Shown one piece after another: positions 53,796-63,278 of a stretch of DNA of 64,000 nucleotides. The translations under genes and the position numbers were made by a program. The stretch's first letter is position 1. Each line of letters opens with the position of its first letter. The notes under the pieces were generated by a model that was given only the letters and a program-made list of their open reading frames with translations, ran no database searches and was not told the origin of the DNA. Source of the DNA: Pseudomonas azotoformans (GTDB lineage: Bacteria; Pseudomonadota; Gammaproteobacteria; Pseudomonadales; Pseudomonadaceae); the NCBI RefSeq assembly GCF_001579805.1, contig NZ_CP014546.1:5208001-5272000 (forward strand). Reading direction: 5' to 3'.

Positions 53796-54971
53796 TTATT
53801 GACGCACCAGGAACTTGAGGTCGCTGGGCGCATCGATCGGCAATTTCTGCACGGTTTTACCCAGCAGGCCGGTTTTGGGTTCGCGTTCGACCACCACGAT
53901 TTCGTTGCTTTTCTGGTTGGCGATCAGCAAGAACTTGCCGCTCGGGTCCAGGCTGAACTCACGCGGATGATCGCCTTCCACGGAGCGGCGCTGCAGTTCC
54001 TTGAGATGCGCGGTGGCCGGGTCGATGCTGAACACCAGCAGTTGATTGGCCGTGCCACGGTTGCTCAGGTACAGGAACTTGCCATCACTGGAGGCATGCA
54101 GCGCGGCACCGGCCTTGTCAGTCACCGGTTGCCCGGCGGCGAAATCCACCAGTTGGGTCTGGGTCAGTTGGCCGTCCTTGTAGTCGAACACCGCCACCTG
54201 CGCGCTCATCTCGGTGGTCAGCCAGGCATGCTTGCCATCGGCGCTGAACAACAAATGACGCGGGCCACTGCCGGGTGGCAATTGCACCGACGCCGGTTTC
54301 GCCGGGGTCAATGGCAGCTCAGGGTTGGCCTTCGGATCGTAGCGGTAGGCAAATACCTTGTCCGCCCCCAGGTCCTGCACAAACACGTATTTGCCATCGA
54401 GCGATGACACCACCGAATGCACATGGTTGGACGCCTGGCGCTCAGGGTTGACGCGACTGGCGGGGTGCCCGCTCAGTTGCACCGGGGCCGACAGCTTGCC
54501 CATGGCATCCACCGGCAGCACCGCCAGGCTTCCGCCTGGATCTTCCAGCACCGAATAGTTGGCGACAAACAGGTAGCGCCCATCGGCGGCCACGCTGGAA
54601 TGGGTCGGCTCGTTGCCCAGGCTTTGCACCTGGTTGATCAGGGTCAGCTGATGATTCTGCGGGTCGATGCTGTAGCTGCTCACGCGCCCGACCGGGTCTT
54701 GCTGGCCGGGGCCGTTTTCGTTGACCACAAACAGGTGCTTCTGGTCCTTGGAGACCGTCAGCCACGACGGATTGTCCGCCTTGGCCGCCAGCACCGGCTG
54801 GCCCTGGAACTGGCCGGTACGGCTGTCGAATTGCAGGCGGTAGATCCCTTCGCTGCTGCCGGCGGTGTAGCTGCCCACCAACAGTTCATAGGTCTCAGCC
54901 GGCGCGGCTTGCACCGACATGGCACCGACACTGCCCGCCATCAGCAGGGGCCAGAATTTACGCATCATCAT
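53796..54971 (-). CDS. exported lactonase family beta-propeller (6-phosphogluconolactonase-like)
   Basis: 391 residues from ATG 54971 (three ATGs in a row; GAGG upstream); starts at 54980 and 54986 are alternatives. Signal peptide (FWPLLMAGSVGAMSVQAAPA). The mature protein has propeller repeats such as YELLVGSYTAGSSEGIYRLQFD, NPSWLTVSKDQKHLFVVNEN, GPRHLLFSADGKHAWLTTE and HPREFSLDPSGKFLLIANQKSN, the YbhE/Pgl lactonase signature. The periplasmic location suggests hydrolysis of sugar lactones from glucose or other aldose oxidation. The start lies inside the end of the upstream small gene, so the two are coupled. Confidence 0.88.
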   Translation of the reverse strand: MMMRKFWPLLMAGSVGAMSVQAAPAETYELLVGSYTAGSSEGIYRLQFDSRTGQFQGQPVLAAKADNPSWLTVSKDQKHLFVVNENGPGQQDPVGRVSSYSIDPQNHQLTLINQVQSLGNEPTHSSVAADGRYLFVANYSVLEDPGGSLAVLPVDAMGKLSAPVQLSGHPASRVNPERQASNHVHSVVSSLDGKYVFVQDLGADKVFAYRYDPKANPELPLTPAKPASVQLPPGSGPRHLLFSADGKHAWLTTEMSAQVAVFDYKDGQLTQTQLVDFAAGQPVTDKAGAALHASSDGKFLYLSNRGTANQLLVFSIDPATAHLKELQRRSVEGDHPREFSLDPSGKFLLIANQKSNEIVVVEREPKTGLLGKTVQKLPIDAPSDLKFLVRQ

Positions 54972-55254
54972 CCGCTTCATCCTCATCGTTATTGTTGTCG
55001 CCCTTGATAGCGCTCAAGCAGACCAGACGGTGTTCGCCGTCTTCGTTGCGCAAGAGCCAGCTTTGCAAGCTGTCATCAAAGGTGGCGGCGTTCAGTTGTT
55101 CTGGACTGAACTTCCAACGCTTGAGTTCCCGGCCGTCCATGCTTTCGATCAGCAAGTGCTGGTCAAACGTGAAGTCGAAGGCGTGCAGCCCGTTGATGAT
55201 CAGCATGTCGCTGTCGGTCAGGGCGGTGCTCAGGTTGGGTTGCGAATCGGTCAT
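54958..55254 (-). CDS. small acidic cytosolic protein upstream of the lactonase (DUF5629-like)
   Basis: 98 residues beginning MTDSQPNLSTALTDSDMLIINGLHAFDFTFDQHLLIES, with an Asp/Glu/Asn-rich tail (DNNNDEDEADDDA). The core has WKFSPEQLNAATFDDSLQSWLL. It resembles a short pseudomonad family I recall as DUF5629, with modest certainty. Its 3' end overlaps the lactonase start codons. No enzymatic motif. Confidence 0.65.
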   Translation of the reverse strand: MTDSQPNLSTALTDSDMLIINGLHAFDFTFDQHLLIESMDGRELKRWKFSPEQLNAATFDDSLQSWLLRNEDGEHRLVCLSAIKGDNNNDEDEADDDA

Positions 55255-55332
55255 GATGTGAAGTCACTGCGGGGGAAAAGACACATGATAGGTCAATTCC
55301 CCCGCGGTGCCTTGCGGCAATGGTCTAATCGA

Positions 55333-57708
55333 TCAATGCGCGAAGAGTGAATTGCCCTTCTGCCCTGCCAGTTTCTCCGGCTTGATCAGGAACCGCGCCA
55401 GCGCCGGCAGCAGCCACAGCGCGCCGAACATGTTCCACAGCAGCATGAAGGTCAGCATCAGGCCCATGTCGGCCTGGAACTTGATGGCCGAGAAGATCCA
55501 GGTGCACACGCCGATTGCCAGGCACAGGCCGGTGAACAGCACGGCTTTACCGGTGGACTTGAGCGTCTGGTAGTACGCCTCTTGCAGCGGCAAGCCGGCG
55601 CGCAGGAAGCTTTCCAGGCGGCTGTAGATGTAGATGCCGTAGTCCACGCCAATCCCCACGCCCAGCGCCACCACCGGCAAGGTTGCGACCTTGACGCCGA
55701 TACCCATGAACGCCATCAGCGCGTTGCCCAGCACCGAGGTCAGCACCAGCGGCAGCACGATGCACAGGGTCGCCGCCCAGGAGCGGAAGGTGATCATGCA
55801 CATGGTCGCCACGCACAGGTACACCAGGATCAGGATGGTCAGCTCCGACTCCTTGATCACCTCGTTGGTAGCCGCTTCGATCCCGGCGTTACCGGCGGCG
55901 AGGATGAATTCCAGGCCGTCCTTGTTGTTTTCCTTGGCGAAGTCCTGCACCGCATGCACCGCGCGGTCGAGGGTTTCGGCCTTGTGGTCGTTGAGGAACA
56001 CCAACACCGGCGCCAGGGAGCAGTTGTTGTTGTACAGGCCATCGGCACGGGCGATGGAGTTGTTCAGCACGTCCGGGTTACGCGACAGGGTTTCCCATTT
56101 CAGGTTGCCCTCGTTCATGCCCTTGATCATCTGCTTGGACACGGTCACCAGCGAGATCGCCGACTGCACGCCCTCGGTGTTCTGCATCTTCCACATCAAC
56201 TGGTCGATGGGCGCCATGGCTTCATAGCGCGAGCAGCCTTCGGCCTTGGTCTTGACCATCACCACCAGCACGTCGGAGCTGGTGGAGTAGTTGCTGATGA
56301 TGAAGTTGTTGTCTTTGTTGTAGCGCGAGTCCGGGCGCAGTTCCGGCGCGCCCTGGTCAAGGTCGCCGATCTTGAGGTTCTGGCTGTACCAGAGGCCGCC
56401 ACCAAAGGCGATCAGGGCCAGGAAGATCGAGACCGGCGCGACTTTGGGGCTGGCGAATTTCGACAGCAGGCGCCAGAACGGGTGTTCGCGGTTCGCGTCT
56501 TTCTTGCTCTTGGCGATGGCGCGCTTGCTGATGCCGACGTAGGAAATCGCCACTGGCAGCAGGATCAGGTTGGTGAACACGATAACCGCCACGCCGATAG
56601 AGGCGCCGATGGCCAGTTCGCGGATCACGCCGATGTCGATGATCAGCAGCGTGATAAAGCCCACCGCATCGGCGAGGATCGCGATCATTCCCGGCAGAAA
56701 CAGCTGGCGGAAGGTGCGGCGTGCGGCCGTCAGCGCGTTGTCCGCTTCGCTGGATTGCAGGGCGATACCGTTGATCTTCTGCACGCCGTGGGAAATACCG
56801 ATGGCAAAGATCAGGAACGGTACCAGCATCGAGTAAGGGTCCAGCCCGAAACCGGCGGCATGCATCAGCCCCAACTGCCAGACCACCGCCACCAGGGTGG
56901 TGCTCAATACAGCAATGGTGCTGCGCAGGCAGTTGGTGAACCACAGCAGCAGGACCAGGGTGATGCCGAACGCCACGCCGAAGAACAGCACCACCATGAT
57001 CAGGCCATCGATCAGGTCGCCGACTTTCTTGGCGAAGCCGACGATGTGGATCTGCACGTTGGGGTTCTGCTCCTGGAACTTGGTGCGGATCTTGTCTTCG
57101 AGTTCATGGGAGAACTTGCGGTAGTCCAAGGCCAGCAACTTGCCCTGGTCCTGTGGGTCCGGGTAAGACTCCAACAGCGGGATGTCGACGATGCTCGACT
57201 TGAAGTCGTTGGCCACCAGGCGCCCGACCTGGCCGGACTTGAGCACGTTGTTGCGCAGTTGATCGAGGCTTTCCGGCGAGCCGTTGTAGCTCTGCGGGAT
57301 CACTTCACCGCCGGCAAAGCCTTCTTCGGTCACTTCAGTCCAGCGGACGCTGGGGCTCCACAGCGACTTGAGGCCCGAGCGGTCGACCCCGGAAATGTAG
57401 AACACTTCGTCGTTGATCTGACGCAGAGTCTCCATGTACTCCTTGGTGAAGATGTCTCCGTCCTTGGCCTCCACCGAAATGCGCACCGTGTTGCCCAGGT
57501 TCGCCAGGTCATTGCGGTGCTCCATCATCTTCTCGATGAAGGGGTGCTTGAGCGGGATCATTTTTTCAAAGCTGGTGGACGGGCGAATCAAGGTCGCCTG
57601 CCAGAACAGGAAAATACTCACCAGCAGGCAGATCACGATCACTGCCGGGCGGTTGTTGAAGATCAGGCGCTCAAGAAAGGTCGCTTTATCGTTGTGATGA
57701 CTGCTCAT
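55333..57708 (-). CDS. RND family transporter (MMPL type)
   Basis: 791 residues with about 12 TM helices and two large periplasmic loops. The first TM is AVIVICLLVSIFLFWQATLI (about 21-40), after which the loop begins RPSTSFEKMIPLKHPFIEKM. Transmembrane proton-relay-like segments are ILADAVGFITLL and VVALGVGIGVDYGIYIYSRLE (the GxxxD motif of MMPL/RND proteins). It is paired with a YCF48-like protein 15 nt upstream. In pseudomonads such pairs usually sit with DUF1302/DUF1329 genes; those are absent here. Role probably lipid or hydrophobe transport. Confidence 0.88.
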   Translation of the reverse strand: MSSHHNDKATFLERLIFNNRPAVIVICLLVSIFLFWQATLIRPSTSFEKMIPLKHPFIEKMMEHRNDLANLGNTVRISVEAKDGDIFTKEYMETLRQINDEVFYISGVDRSGLKSLWSPSVRWTEVTEEGFAGGEVIPQSYNGSPESLDQLRNNVLKSGQVGRLVANDFKSSIVDIPLLESYPDPQDQGKLLALDYRKFSHELEDKIRTKFQEQNPNVQIHIVGFAKKVGDLIDGLIMVVLFFGVAFGITLVLLLWFTNCLRSTIAVLSTTLVAVVWQLGLMHAAGFGLDPYSMLVPFLIFAIGISHGVQKINGIALQSSEADNALTAARRTFRQLFLPGMIAILADAVGFITLLIIDIGVIRELAIGASIGVAVIVFTNLILLPVAISYVGISKRAIAKSKKDANREHPFWRLLSKFASPKVAPVSIFLALIAFGGGLWYSQNLKIGDLDQGAPELRPDSRYNKDNNFIISNYSTSSDVLVVMVKTKAEGCSRYEAMAPIDQLMWKMQNTEGVQSAISLVTVSKQMIKGMNEGNLKWETLSRNPDVLNNSIARADGLYNNNCSLAPVLVFLNDHKAETLDRAVHAVQDFAKENNKDGLEFILAAGNAGIEAATNEVIKESELTILILVYLCVATMCMITFRSWAATLCIVLPLVLTSVLGNALMAFMGIGVKVATLPVVALGVGIGVDYGIYIYSRLESFLRAGLPLQEAYYQTLKSTGKAVLFTGLCLAIGVCTWIFSAIKFQADMGLMLTFMLLWNMFGALWLLPALARFLIKPEKLAGQKGNSLFAH

Positions 57709-57723
57709 TCTTTCCCCGCCTTC

Positions 57724-58767
57724 TTATTGTTTTGTCGGTTCGGCGCCATCGGCTTTAGCGACGCGAACGCCCCCCTGCCCGGCCAGAATCAAGTTGCCAT
57801 TGCCTGCCGCCGTGACGGACGAAAGCGAAATGCGGTCCGCACGGTTGAACACGCTGAAGGTCACGCCGTCGTCATGGCTGACCACCACGCTGCCGCCGTT
57901 GCCGACCACGACAATCGAGCCGTCCTCCAGCAAGGTCGCGCCGGACAAACCAAACTCCAGCGCTCCCCGCGCAGCGTTCAGTTCAACTTGCTCCCAGGTA
58001 TTGCCGAAATCTGTGGAGCGGTACAGGTTGCCGCGCAAGCCATAGGCCAGCAGGGTTTGCGGCTGGGCGGTGCCGATCACGCCAAACAGCGAGCCCTCGT
58101 AGGGGCCTTCGAGTTTTTCCCAGGTCTGGCCGTCGTCGCTGGAGCGGAACATGCTGCCCTGCTCGCCAACGATGAACAGGCCGGCGTCCTTGATGTGGGC
58201 AATGGCGTTGAGGTGGTATTGGTCTTCGTTGTCGAGGCGGTCGCTGACGTCGTCCCAGGTCTTGCCGCCGTCGGTGGTTTCGATCAACGCACCGTAGGCG
58301 CCGACGGCCAGGCCGTGGTTGGCGTCGTTGAACCACACGTCGAGTAGCGGGGCTTCGCGTTTGAGGTCCTGGTACTGCTGGGTCCAGGTGGCGCCGCCGT
58401 CGGAACTGGCAAGAATCTGCGCATCATGGCCCACCGCCCAGCCCTGCTTGTCATCGACGAAAAACACTGCCGTAAGCAACTGTCGGGTGGGGACTTTGGC
58501 TTGGGTCCAGGTGCTGCCCTGGTCATCGGAATAGAGGATGTGCCCGCGATCACCGACCGCCACCAGGCGCTTGCCCGCGTGGACCACATCGATCATCAGG
58601 CCTTTGGCGGCCTTGGGGGATTCAATCGCAAACGAGGTATCGCTGGCGGCCTGGACGGCTGCCGGTAACACGACAGCGCCAAACAGCGAGAGCGCTGCGG
58701 CCAGCATCGCAACCCTGCGTGCGGCGCGTGGGCGGCAAACAACCCAACCCATGACAGGCTCACTCAT
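57724..58767 (-). CDS. YCF48/BNR-repeat exported protein
   Basis: 347 residues from ATG 58767 (GAAAGG upstream); an ATG at 58782 is the alternative. Signal peptide (ARRVAMLAAALSLFGAVVLPAAVQA). The rest is a propeller of BNR/Ycf48 repeats: SDDQGSTWTQAKV, SSDGGATWTQQYQ, TTDGGKTWDDVSD, SSDDGQTWEKLEG and STDFGNTWEQVEL, each with the Asp-x-Gly-x-Thr-Trp box. It likely works as the periplasmic partner of the RND protein. Confidence 0.88.
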   Translation of the reverse strand: MSEPVMGWVVCRPRAARRVAMLAAALSLFGAVVLPAAVQAASDTSFAIESPKAAKGLMIDVVHAGKRLVAVGDRGHILYSDDQGSTWTQAKVPTRQLLTAVFFVDDKQGWAVGHDAQILASSDGGATWTQQYQDLKREAPLLDVWFNDANHGLAVGAYGALIETTDGGKTWDDVSDRLDNEDQYHLNAIAHIKDAGLFIVGEQGSMFRSSDDGQTWEKLEGPYEGSLFGVIGTAQPQTLLAYGLRGNLYRSTDFGNTWEQVELNAARGALEFGLSGATLLEDGSIVVVGNGGSVVVSHDDGVTFSVFNRADRISLSSVTAAGNGNLILAGQGGVRVAKADGAEPTKQ

Positions 58768-58973
58768 AGACCTTTCTCCCATTTATTATTGTTATCGCTG
58801 CCTTCCGGGGCCTTGAAACCTGCAATCTAGAGCGCCTGGAGGAAGCAGGGGCCATCCTATCGGGCTTTCGAATCGTCTGACAATCGGCGCTACGTTATCT
58901 TTTGTTAACTGACGCCCTTTCGTCAGCGCCTGAATATAGCTGTATTCGCCGGGGTGATCGCCGAGGCAGCAAT

Positions 58974-58988
58974 GAATTTTTATTCCAT
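58974..58988 (+). promoter_or_regulatory. GAATTTTTATTCCAT repeat, copy 1
   Basis: A 15-bp sequence repeated exactly 29 nt later. It contains TGAA-N6-TTCC, one base from the GGAA-N6-TTCC form. Confidence 0.45.
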
Positions 58989-59001
58989 CTATTGAAATAT
59001 G

Positions 59002-59017
59002 GGAATTTTTATTCCAT
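59002..59017 (+). promoter_or_regulatory. GGAATTTTTATTCC operator-like site, copy 2
   Basis: An exact GGAA-N6-TTCC palindrome (59002-59015), like sites described for RpiR-type IolR regulators, 43 nt before the Gfo/Idh ATG. Confidence 0.5.
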
Positions 59018-59058
59018 TAATAGTATTCCTGAAAACAATAATCCAAAGGACCACGGCG

Positions 59059-60174
59059 ATGCGTGAACTCGGAATCGGCTTGATCGGCACAGGCTTCATG
59101 GGGCGCGCCCACGCCTTGGCCTTCAATAACGCCCGCGCGGTATTCGAGCTGCCGCTGCACCTCAAGCTGGCAGCACTGGCCGACGCCGACACCGAACGCG
59201 CCCACCGCTGCGCCAAGGATTGGGGCTTTGCCCAGGCCCATGGCGATTGGCAGGCGTTGATCAATGATCCCAATGTCGACGTGGTGGCCATCACCACGCC
59301 CAACCATTTGCACTACCCCATGGCCATGGCCGCCATCGCAGCGGGCAAGGCGGTGTATTGCGAAAAACCCCTGGCCGTGAGCCTGGAACAGGCCGACACC
59401 ATGCGCCGCGCCGCCAGTGCTGCGGGCGTGGTGACGCGGGTGGGCTACAACTACCAGCACAACCCGATGATCACCCTGGCACGGCAGATGATTGCGAGCG
59501 GCGAGTTGGGCGAGATCATCAGCTTCCAGGGTGAGTTCAGCGAAGATTTCATGGCTGATCCGGCCTCGCCATGGTCGTGGCGTTGTGAAGTGGAACACGC
59601 GGGCGGCGCCTTGGCAGACTTGGGCAGCCACTTACTGTCGATGGCGCGCTATCTGGTGGGCGACGTAGTGAGTGTGTGTGCCGACACCCAGACCGTCCAC
59701 GCCCGGCGACCTGCCGTCAAAGGCAGCACCGACCTTAAATCGATTGCGGTGGATGACCAAGTGCACGCCCTGCTGCGTTTTGCCAATGGCGCACGCGGTA
59801 CGGTGAGCAGCAGCTGGCTCAAGCAGGGCTACAAGAACCACCTGAGTTTCGAGATCAGCGGGACGAAAGGCACCTTGGCGTTCGATCAAGAGCGCTTGAA
59901 TGAATTGCAGGTCTGTCGCGTTGGCCAGGACGGTTTCCAGCGTTTGCTCGCAGGCCCTGCCCTGCCGGGTTATGCGGTGTTCAGCCCGGCGGCGGGGCAT
60001 CAGTTGGGCTACAACGAGCTGAAGACGCTGGAGGTGCAGGAGTTGATCCTGGCGCTGGCCGGTCAAGGTGCAGATGGCACTGACTTTGAGGCAGCGTGGG
60101 AGGTGGAGCGGTTGGCGACGGCGATTCGCGTGGCGGCCAGAGAAGAACGCTGGGTACAGGTCGAAGAGGTTTAA
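59059..60174 (+). CDS. Gfo/Idh/MocA family oxidoreductase
   Basis: 371 residues from ATG 59059 (AAAGGA upstream); the longer frame to 58999 lacks a ribosome site. NAD(P)-binding LGIGLIGTGFMGRAHALAF (residues 3-21), catalytic-region EKPLAVSL with Lys, and GYNYQHNPM; the C-terminal domain carries GGALADLGSHLLSMARYLVGD. Such enzymes oxidise sugars, inositols or their derivatives. The two GGAA/TTCC-type sites upstream hint at control by an RpiR-like regulator not in this window. It stands alone, terminated by a REP hairpin. Confidence 0.9.
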   Translation: MRELGIGLIGTGFMGRAHALAFNNARAVFELPLHLKLAALADADTERAHRCAKDWGFAQAHGDWQALINDPNVDVVAITTPNHLHYPMAMAAIAAGKAVYCEKPLAVSLEQADTMRRAASAAGVVTRVGYNYQHNPMITLARQMIASGELGEIISFQGEFSEDFMADPASPWSWRCEVEHAGGALADLGSHLLSMARYLVGDVVSVCADTQTVHARRPAVKGSTDLKSIAVDDQVHALLRFANGARGTVSSSWLKQGYKNHLSFEISGTKGTLAFDQERLNELQVCRVGQDGFQRLLAGPALPGYAVFSPAAGHQLGYNELKTLEVQELILALAGQGADGTDFEAAWEVERLATAIRVAAREERWVQVEEV

Positions 60175-60186
60175 CAGCGCCGAACC

Positions 60187-60234
60187 TTGTGGTGAGCGGG
60201 CTTGCCCCGCGCGAGGCAAGCTCGCTCACCACAA
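60187..60234. repeat. REP-type hairpin between convergent genes
   Basis: Arms 60187-60206 and 60215-60234 match at 19 of 20 positions (TTGTGGTGAGCGGGCTTGCC type). It probably also terminates transcription from both sides. Confidence 0.8.
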
Positions 60235-60244
60235 AAAGAGAAGT

Positions 60245-61948
60245 CTAACGCAGTGCCCGGCGCAGGACTTTACCGACGGTGGTCTTCGGTAACTCAGTGG
60301 TGCGGAACTCCACGTACCTGGGCACCTTGTACCCCGTCAGGTACTCCCGGCAATGCGCAAGAATCTGCTCCTGGGTCAGGCTCGGGTCCTTGCGCACCAC
60401 GATGATCTTGACCTTCTCCCCGGTCACGCCATCTTCTACACCAATGGCCGCCACTTCGGCCACGCCAGGGTGCAGCGCTACCACGTCCTCGATTTCATTG
60501 GGGTACACGTTGAAGCCGGAGACCAGGATCATGTCCTTCTTGCGGTCCACCAGGCGGATATAACCACGCGTGTCCATCACGCCGATATCACCGGTCGACA
60601 ACCACCCCTCGGCATCCAGCACTTCGGCAGTGGCCTCCGGTCGTTTCCAGTAGCCCTGCATCACCTGTGGCCCGCGCACTTGCAGTTCGCCCTGTTCGCC
60701 AATCTCAGCCAACTCACCGTCTTCGCGCACAAACCGCACCCAGGTCGAGGGCAATGGCACGCCGATGCTGCCGGTGAATTCCATCTCGCGCATGCGTGCA
60801 ATGTTGATCGGGCTGATGCTCACCACCGGCGAACATTCGGTGAGGCCGTAGCCTTCGATGATCGGCAGCCCGGTGACTTCCTTCCAGCGCTTGGCCACCG
60901 CCGTGTGCGTGGCCATGCCGCCGGCGATCACCATGCGCAGGTCGGAAAAGTCCCGTGCGCAGAACTCCTTGTTCTCGAGCAGGCCGTTAAACAAGGTGTT
61001 GACCCCGGCAATCCCGTTGAAGCGCTCCTTGCGCAGGATCATCTGCACGCGTTTCACGTCCCGTGGGTTGGCGATCAGGATGTTGCGCCCTCCCAGGCAC
61101 ATGAACATCAGGCAGTTCACCGTCAGGGAAAAGATGTGGTACAGCGGCAGCAAGGTGACGTTGGTTTCTTGCTTGTCCTGGTCCAACTGATCACCGACCC
61201 AAGCCTTGGCTTGCAGCAGGTTGGCGATGATATTGCGGTGACTGAGCATCACACCCTTGGCATCGCCGGTAGTGCCGCCGGTGTATTGCAGGAAGGCCAG
61301 GTCGTCGAGGTGCATCTCCACCGGGAAATGAGTGAGCGCCCGTCCCTGTTTCAGCACCTGGTTGAAGCGCAGCGAGCCGCGCAGATTGAACGCTGGCACC
61401 TGCTTTTGCACCCGGCGCAGGATGAAGTTCATCGCCGCGCCCTTGAACGTCCCCAGCAAATCGCCGATGGCCGCGATTACCACACGCTTGACGCTGCTGC
61501 CGGTGATGACTTTCTCCAGGGTGTGGGCGAAATTCTCGAAGATCACCACGGTTTCCGCGCCGCTGTCCTTGAGCAGGTGCTTGAGCTCATGGGAGGTGTA
61601 CAGCGGGTTGACGTTGACCACCACCGCGCCGGCCAGGATCGTACCCAACAGGCAAATCGGATACTGCAAGCAGTTGGGCATCATCAGCGCAACACGATCA
61701 CCCTTCTTGACGCCCTGCCCCTGCAGCCAGGCGGCAAAGGCATAGCCTTGCACCTGCCAGTCGGCGTAGGTCATTTCGGTGCCGATGCTGACGTACGCCA
61801 CCCGTTCGCGAAACTTCTCCAGGTGCTCCAGGAACACCTCGCGCAGCGAAGGGTAGTCCTCGATAGCGGCGTCGATATCTGCCGGGACGCCGGGCAGGTA
61901 AGCGTTCAACCAGATCCGTTCGGTGTGTTCCAGGCTTACAGCGTTCAT
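60245..61948 (-). CDS. long-chain acyl-CoA ligase (FadD-like)
   Basis: 567 residues. AMP-binding motif YTGGTTGDAKGVMLSHRN (about 205-222), then EGYGLTECSPVVSI and DTRGYIRLVDRKKDMILVSGFNVYPNEIEDVV, with the C-terminal Lys region (GYKVPRYVEFRTTELPKTTVGKVLRRAL). It activates fatty acids with CoA and ATP. It differs from the classical FadD1/FadD2 pair and is clustered with a thiolase and a MaoC hydratase in one direction, suggesting a dedicated degradative pathway for an unusual fatty acid or side chain. Confidence 0.9.
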   Translation of the reverse strand: MNAVSLEHTERIWLNAYLPGVPADIDAAIEDYPSLREVFLEHLEKFRERVAYVSIGTEMTYADWQVQGYAFAAWLQGQGVKKGDRVALMMPNCLQYPICLLGTILAGAVVVNVNPLYTSHELKHLLKDSGAETVVIFENFAHTLEKVITGSSVKRVVIAAIGDLLGTFKGAAMNFILRRVQKQVPAFNLRGSLRFNQVLKQGRALTHFPVEMHLDDLAFLQYTGGTTGDAKGVMLSHRNIIANLLQAKAWVGDQLDQDKQETNVTLLPLYHIFSLTVNCLMFMCLGGRNILIANPRDVKRVQMILRKERFNGIAGVNTLFNGLLENKEFCARDFSDLRMVIAGGMATHTAVAKRWKEVTGLPIIEGYGLTECSPVVSISPINIARMREMEFTGSIGVPLPSTWVRFVREDGELAEIGEQGELQVRGPQVMQGYWKRPEATAEVLDAEGWLSTGDIGVMDTRGYIRLVDRKKDMILVSGFNVYPNEIEDVVALHPGVAEVAAIGVEDGVTGEKVKIIVVRKDPSLTQEQILAHCREYLTGYKVPRYVEFRTTELPKTTVGKVLRRALR

Positions 61949-61979
61949 GGCAGTCTCCTTGTTGTTGTTTTTGATAGAG

Positions 61980-63278
61980 CTACTTTTCGACGATGGCGGT
62001 AATGCCCAGCCCGCCCGCCGCGCAGATGGAAATCAGGCCGCGCCCGCCGCCGTTCGCATGGATGATCTTGGCCAGCGCCGCCAACTGCCTGCCTCCCGTG
62101 GCGGCAAAGGGATGGCCGCAGCCCAGCGAGCCACCGTTGACGTTCATCTTCGCGCGATCAATGGTGCCCAGGGGCGCCTCCAAGCCAAGACGTTCGCGGC
62201 AATAATCCGGGTCTTCCCAGGCCTTGAGCGTGCACAACACCTGGGCGGCAAAGGCTTCGTGGATCTCGAAGAAGTCGAAGTCCTTGAAGCTCAGGCCTTC
62301 GCGTTTAAGCATGCGCGGCACGGCGTAGGCCGGGGCCATCAGCAAGCCTTCGGTGCCGTCGACAAAATTCACCGCGGCGGTTTCGCCGGTACGCAGGTAA
62401 GCGAGCACCGGCCAGCCGTTGGCGGCGGCCCACTCTTCACTGGCCAGCAGCACCACCGAGGCGCCGTCGGTCAACGGAGTGGAGTTACCGGCGGTAAGGG
62501 TGCCGTTCTGGCGGTCGTAGGCTGGAGACAGGCCGGCGAGTTTTTCCAGGCTGGCATCGGCGCGCAGGTTGTTGTCCCTGGTCAGGCCGCGATGGGGGCT
62601 GATCAGGTCGTCGAAGAAGCCGCGTTGGTAGGCCGCCGCCAGGCGCTGGTGGCTGGTGAGGGTCAGCTCATCCTGGGCCAGGCGTTTGATCTGCCAGCGC
62701 TTGGCCATTTCTTCGCAGTGCTCGCCCATGGATAGGCCGGTGCGCGGCTCGCCGTTGCGCGGCAGCAACGGCTTGAAGAACATCGACGGCCGGACCTTGA
62801 GCAACGTCTTCAGCTTGTCGCCCATGCCCTTGGCACGATTGGCCGCGAGCAAGGTGTGGCGCAGGGATTCATTAATGCCGATGGGCGCGTCAGAGGTGGT
62901 GTCGGCCCCCCCGGCAATGCCCACCTCGATCTGGCCGAGGGCAATCTTGTTCGCCACCAGCAACGCCGCTTCCAGCCCGGTGCCGCAGGCTTGCTGCACA
63001 TCGTAGGCCGGCGTATCCGGCGACAAGGTGGTGGACAGCAACGACTCACGCGCCAGGTTGAAATCCCGCGAGTGCTTGATCACCGCGCCAGCGGCAAACT
63101 CACCGAGGCGTTGGCCGTGCAGGTTGTAACGGTCGACCAGCCCTTGCAGCGCGGCGACCAGCAGGTCCTGGTTGCTGTCGTGGGCGTACACCGTGTTGGA
63201 GCGAGCAAACGGGATGCGGTTGCCGCCGATGATCGCCACACGACGGACCGGGGCCGGGTTGAAGCTGTAGTCACTCAT
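61980..63278 (-). CDS. acetyl-CoA C-acyltransferase (thiolase, FadI-like)
   Basis: 432 residues. Catalytic Cys in VQQACGTGLEAALL, His in FEIHEAFAAQVL, second Cys in ISICAAGGLGITA and the GSLGCGHPFAATGGR loop. It cleaves 3-ketoacyl-CoA in beta-oxidation, or condenses in reverse. Length fits FadI-type thiolases. Its ATG overlaps the stop of the MaoC gene by 4 nt, and the acyl-CoA ligase follows 31 nt downstream. Confidence 0.92.
   Translation of the reverse strand: MSDYSFNPAPVRRVAIIGGNRIPFARSNTVYAHDSNQDLLVAALQGLVDRYNLHGQRLGEFAAGAVIKHSRDFNLARESLLSTTLSPDTPAYDVQQACGTGLEAALLVANKIALGQIEVGIAGGADTTSDAPIGINESLRHTLLAANRAKGMGDKLKTLLKVRPSMFFKPLLPRNGEPRTGLSMGEHCEEMAKRWQIKRLAQDELTLTSHQRLAAAYQRGFFDDLISPHRGLTRDNNLRADASLEKLAGLSPAYDRQNGTLTAGNSTPLTDGASVVLLASEEWAAANGWPVLAYLRTGETAAVNFVDGTEGLLMAPAYAVPRMLKREGLSFKDFDFFEIHEAFAAQVLCTLKAWEDPDYCRERLGLEAPLGTIDRAKMNVNGGSLGCGHPFAATGGRQLAALAKIIHANGGGRGLISICAAGGLGITAIVEK

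Noticed and set aside
55582..58347. 921-residue open frame antisense to the RND and YCF48 genes
   Set aside because: It spans two real genes, is rich in His/Gln/Asp repeats typical of antisense shadows, and has no ribosome site.
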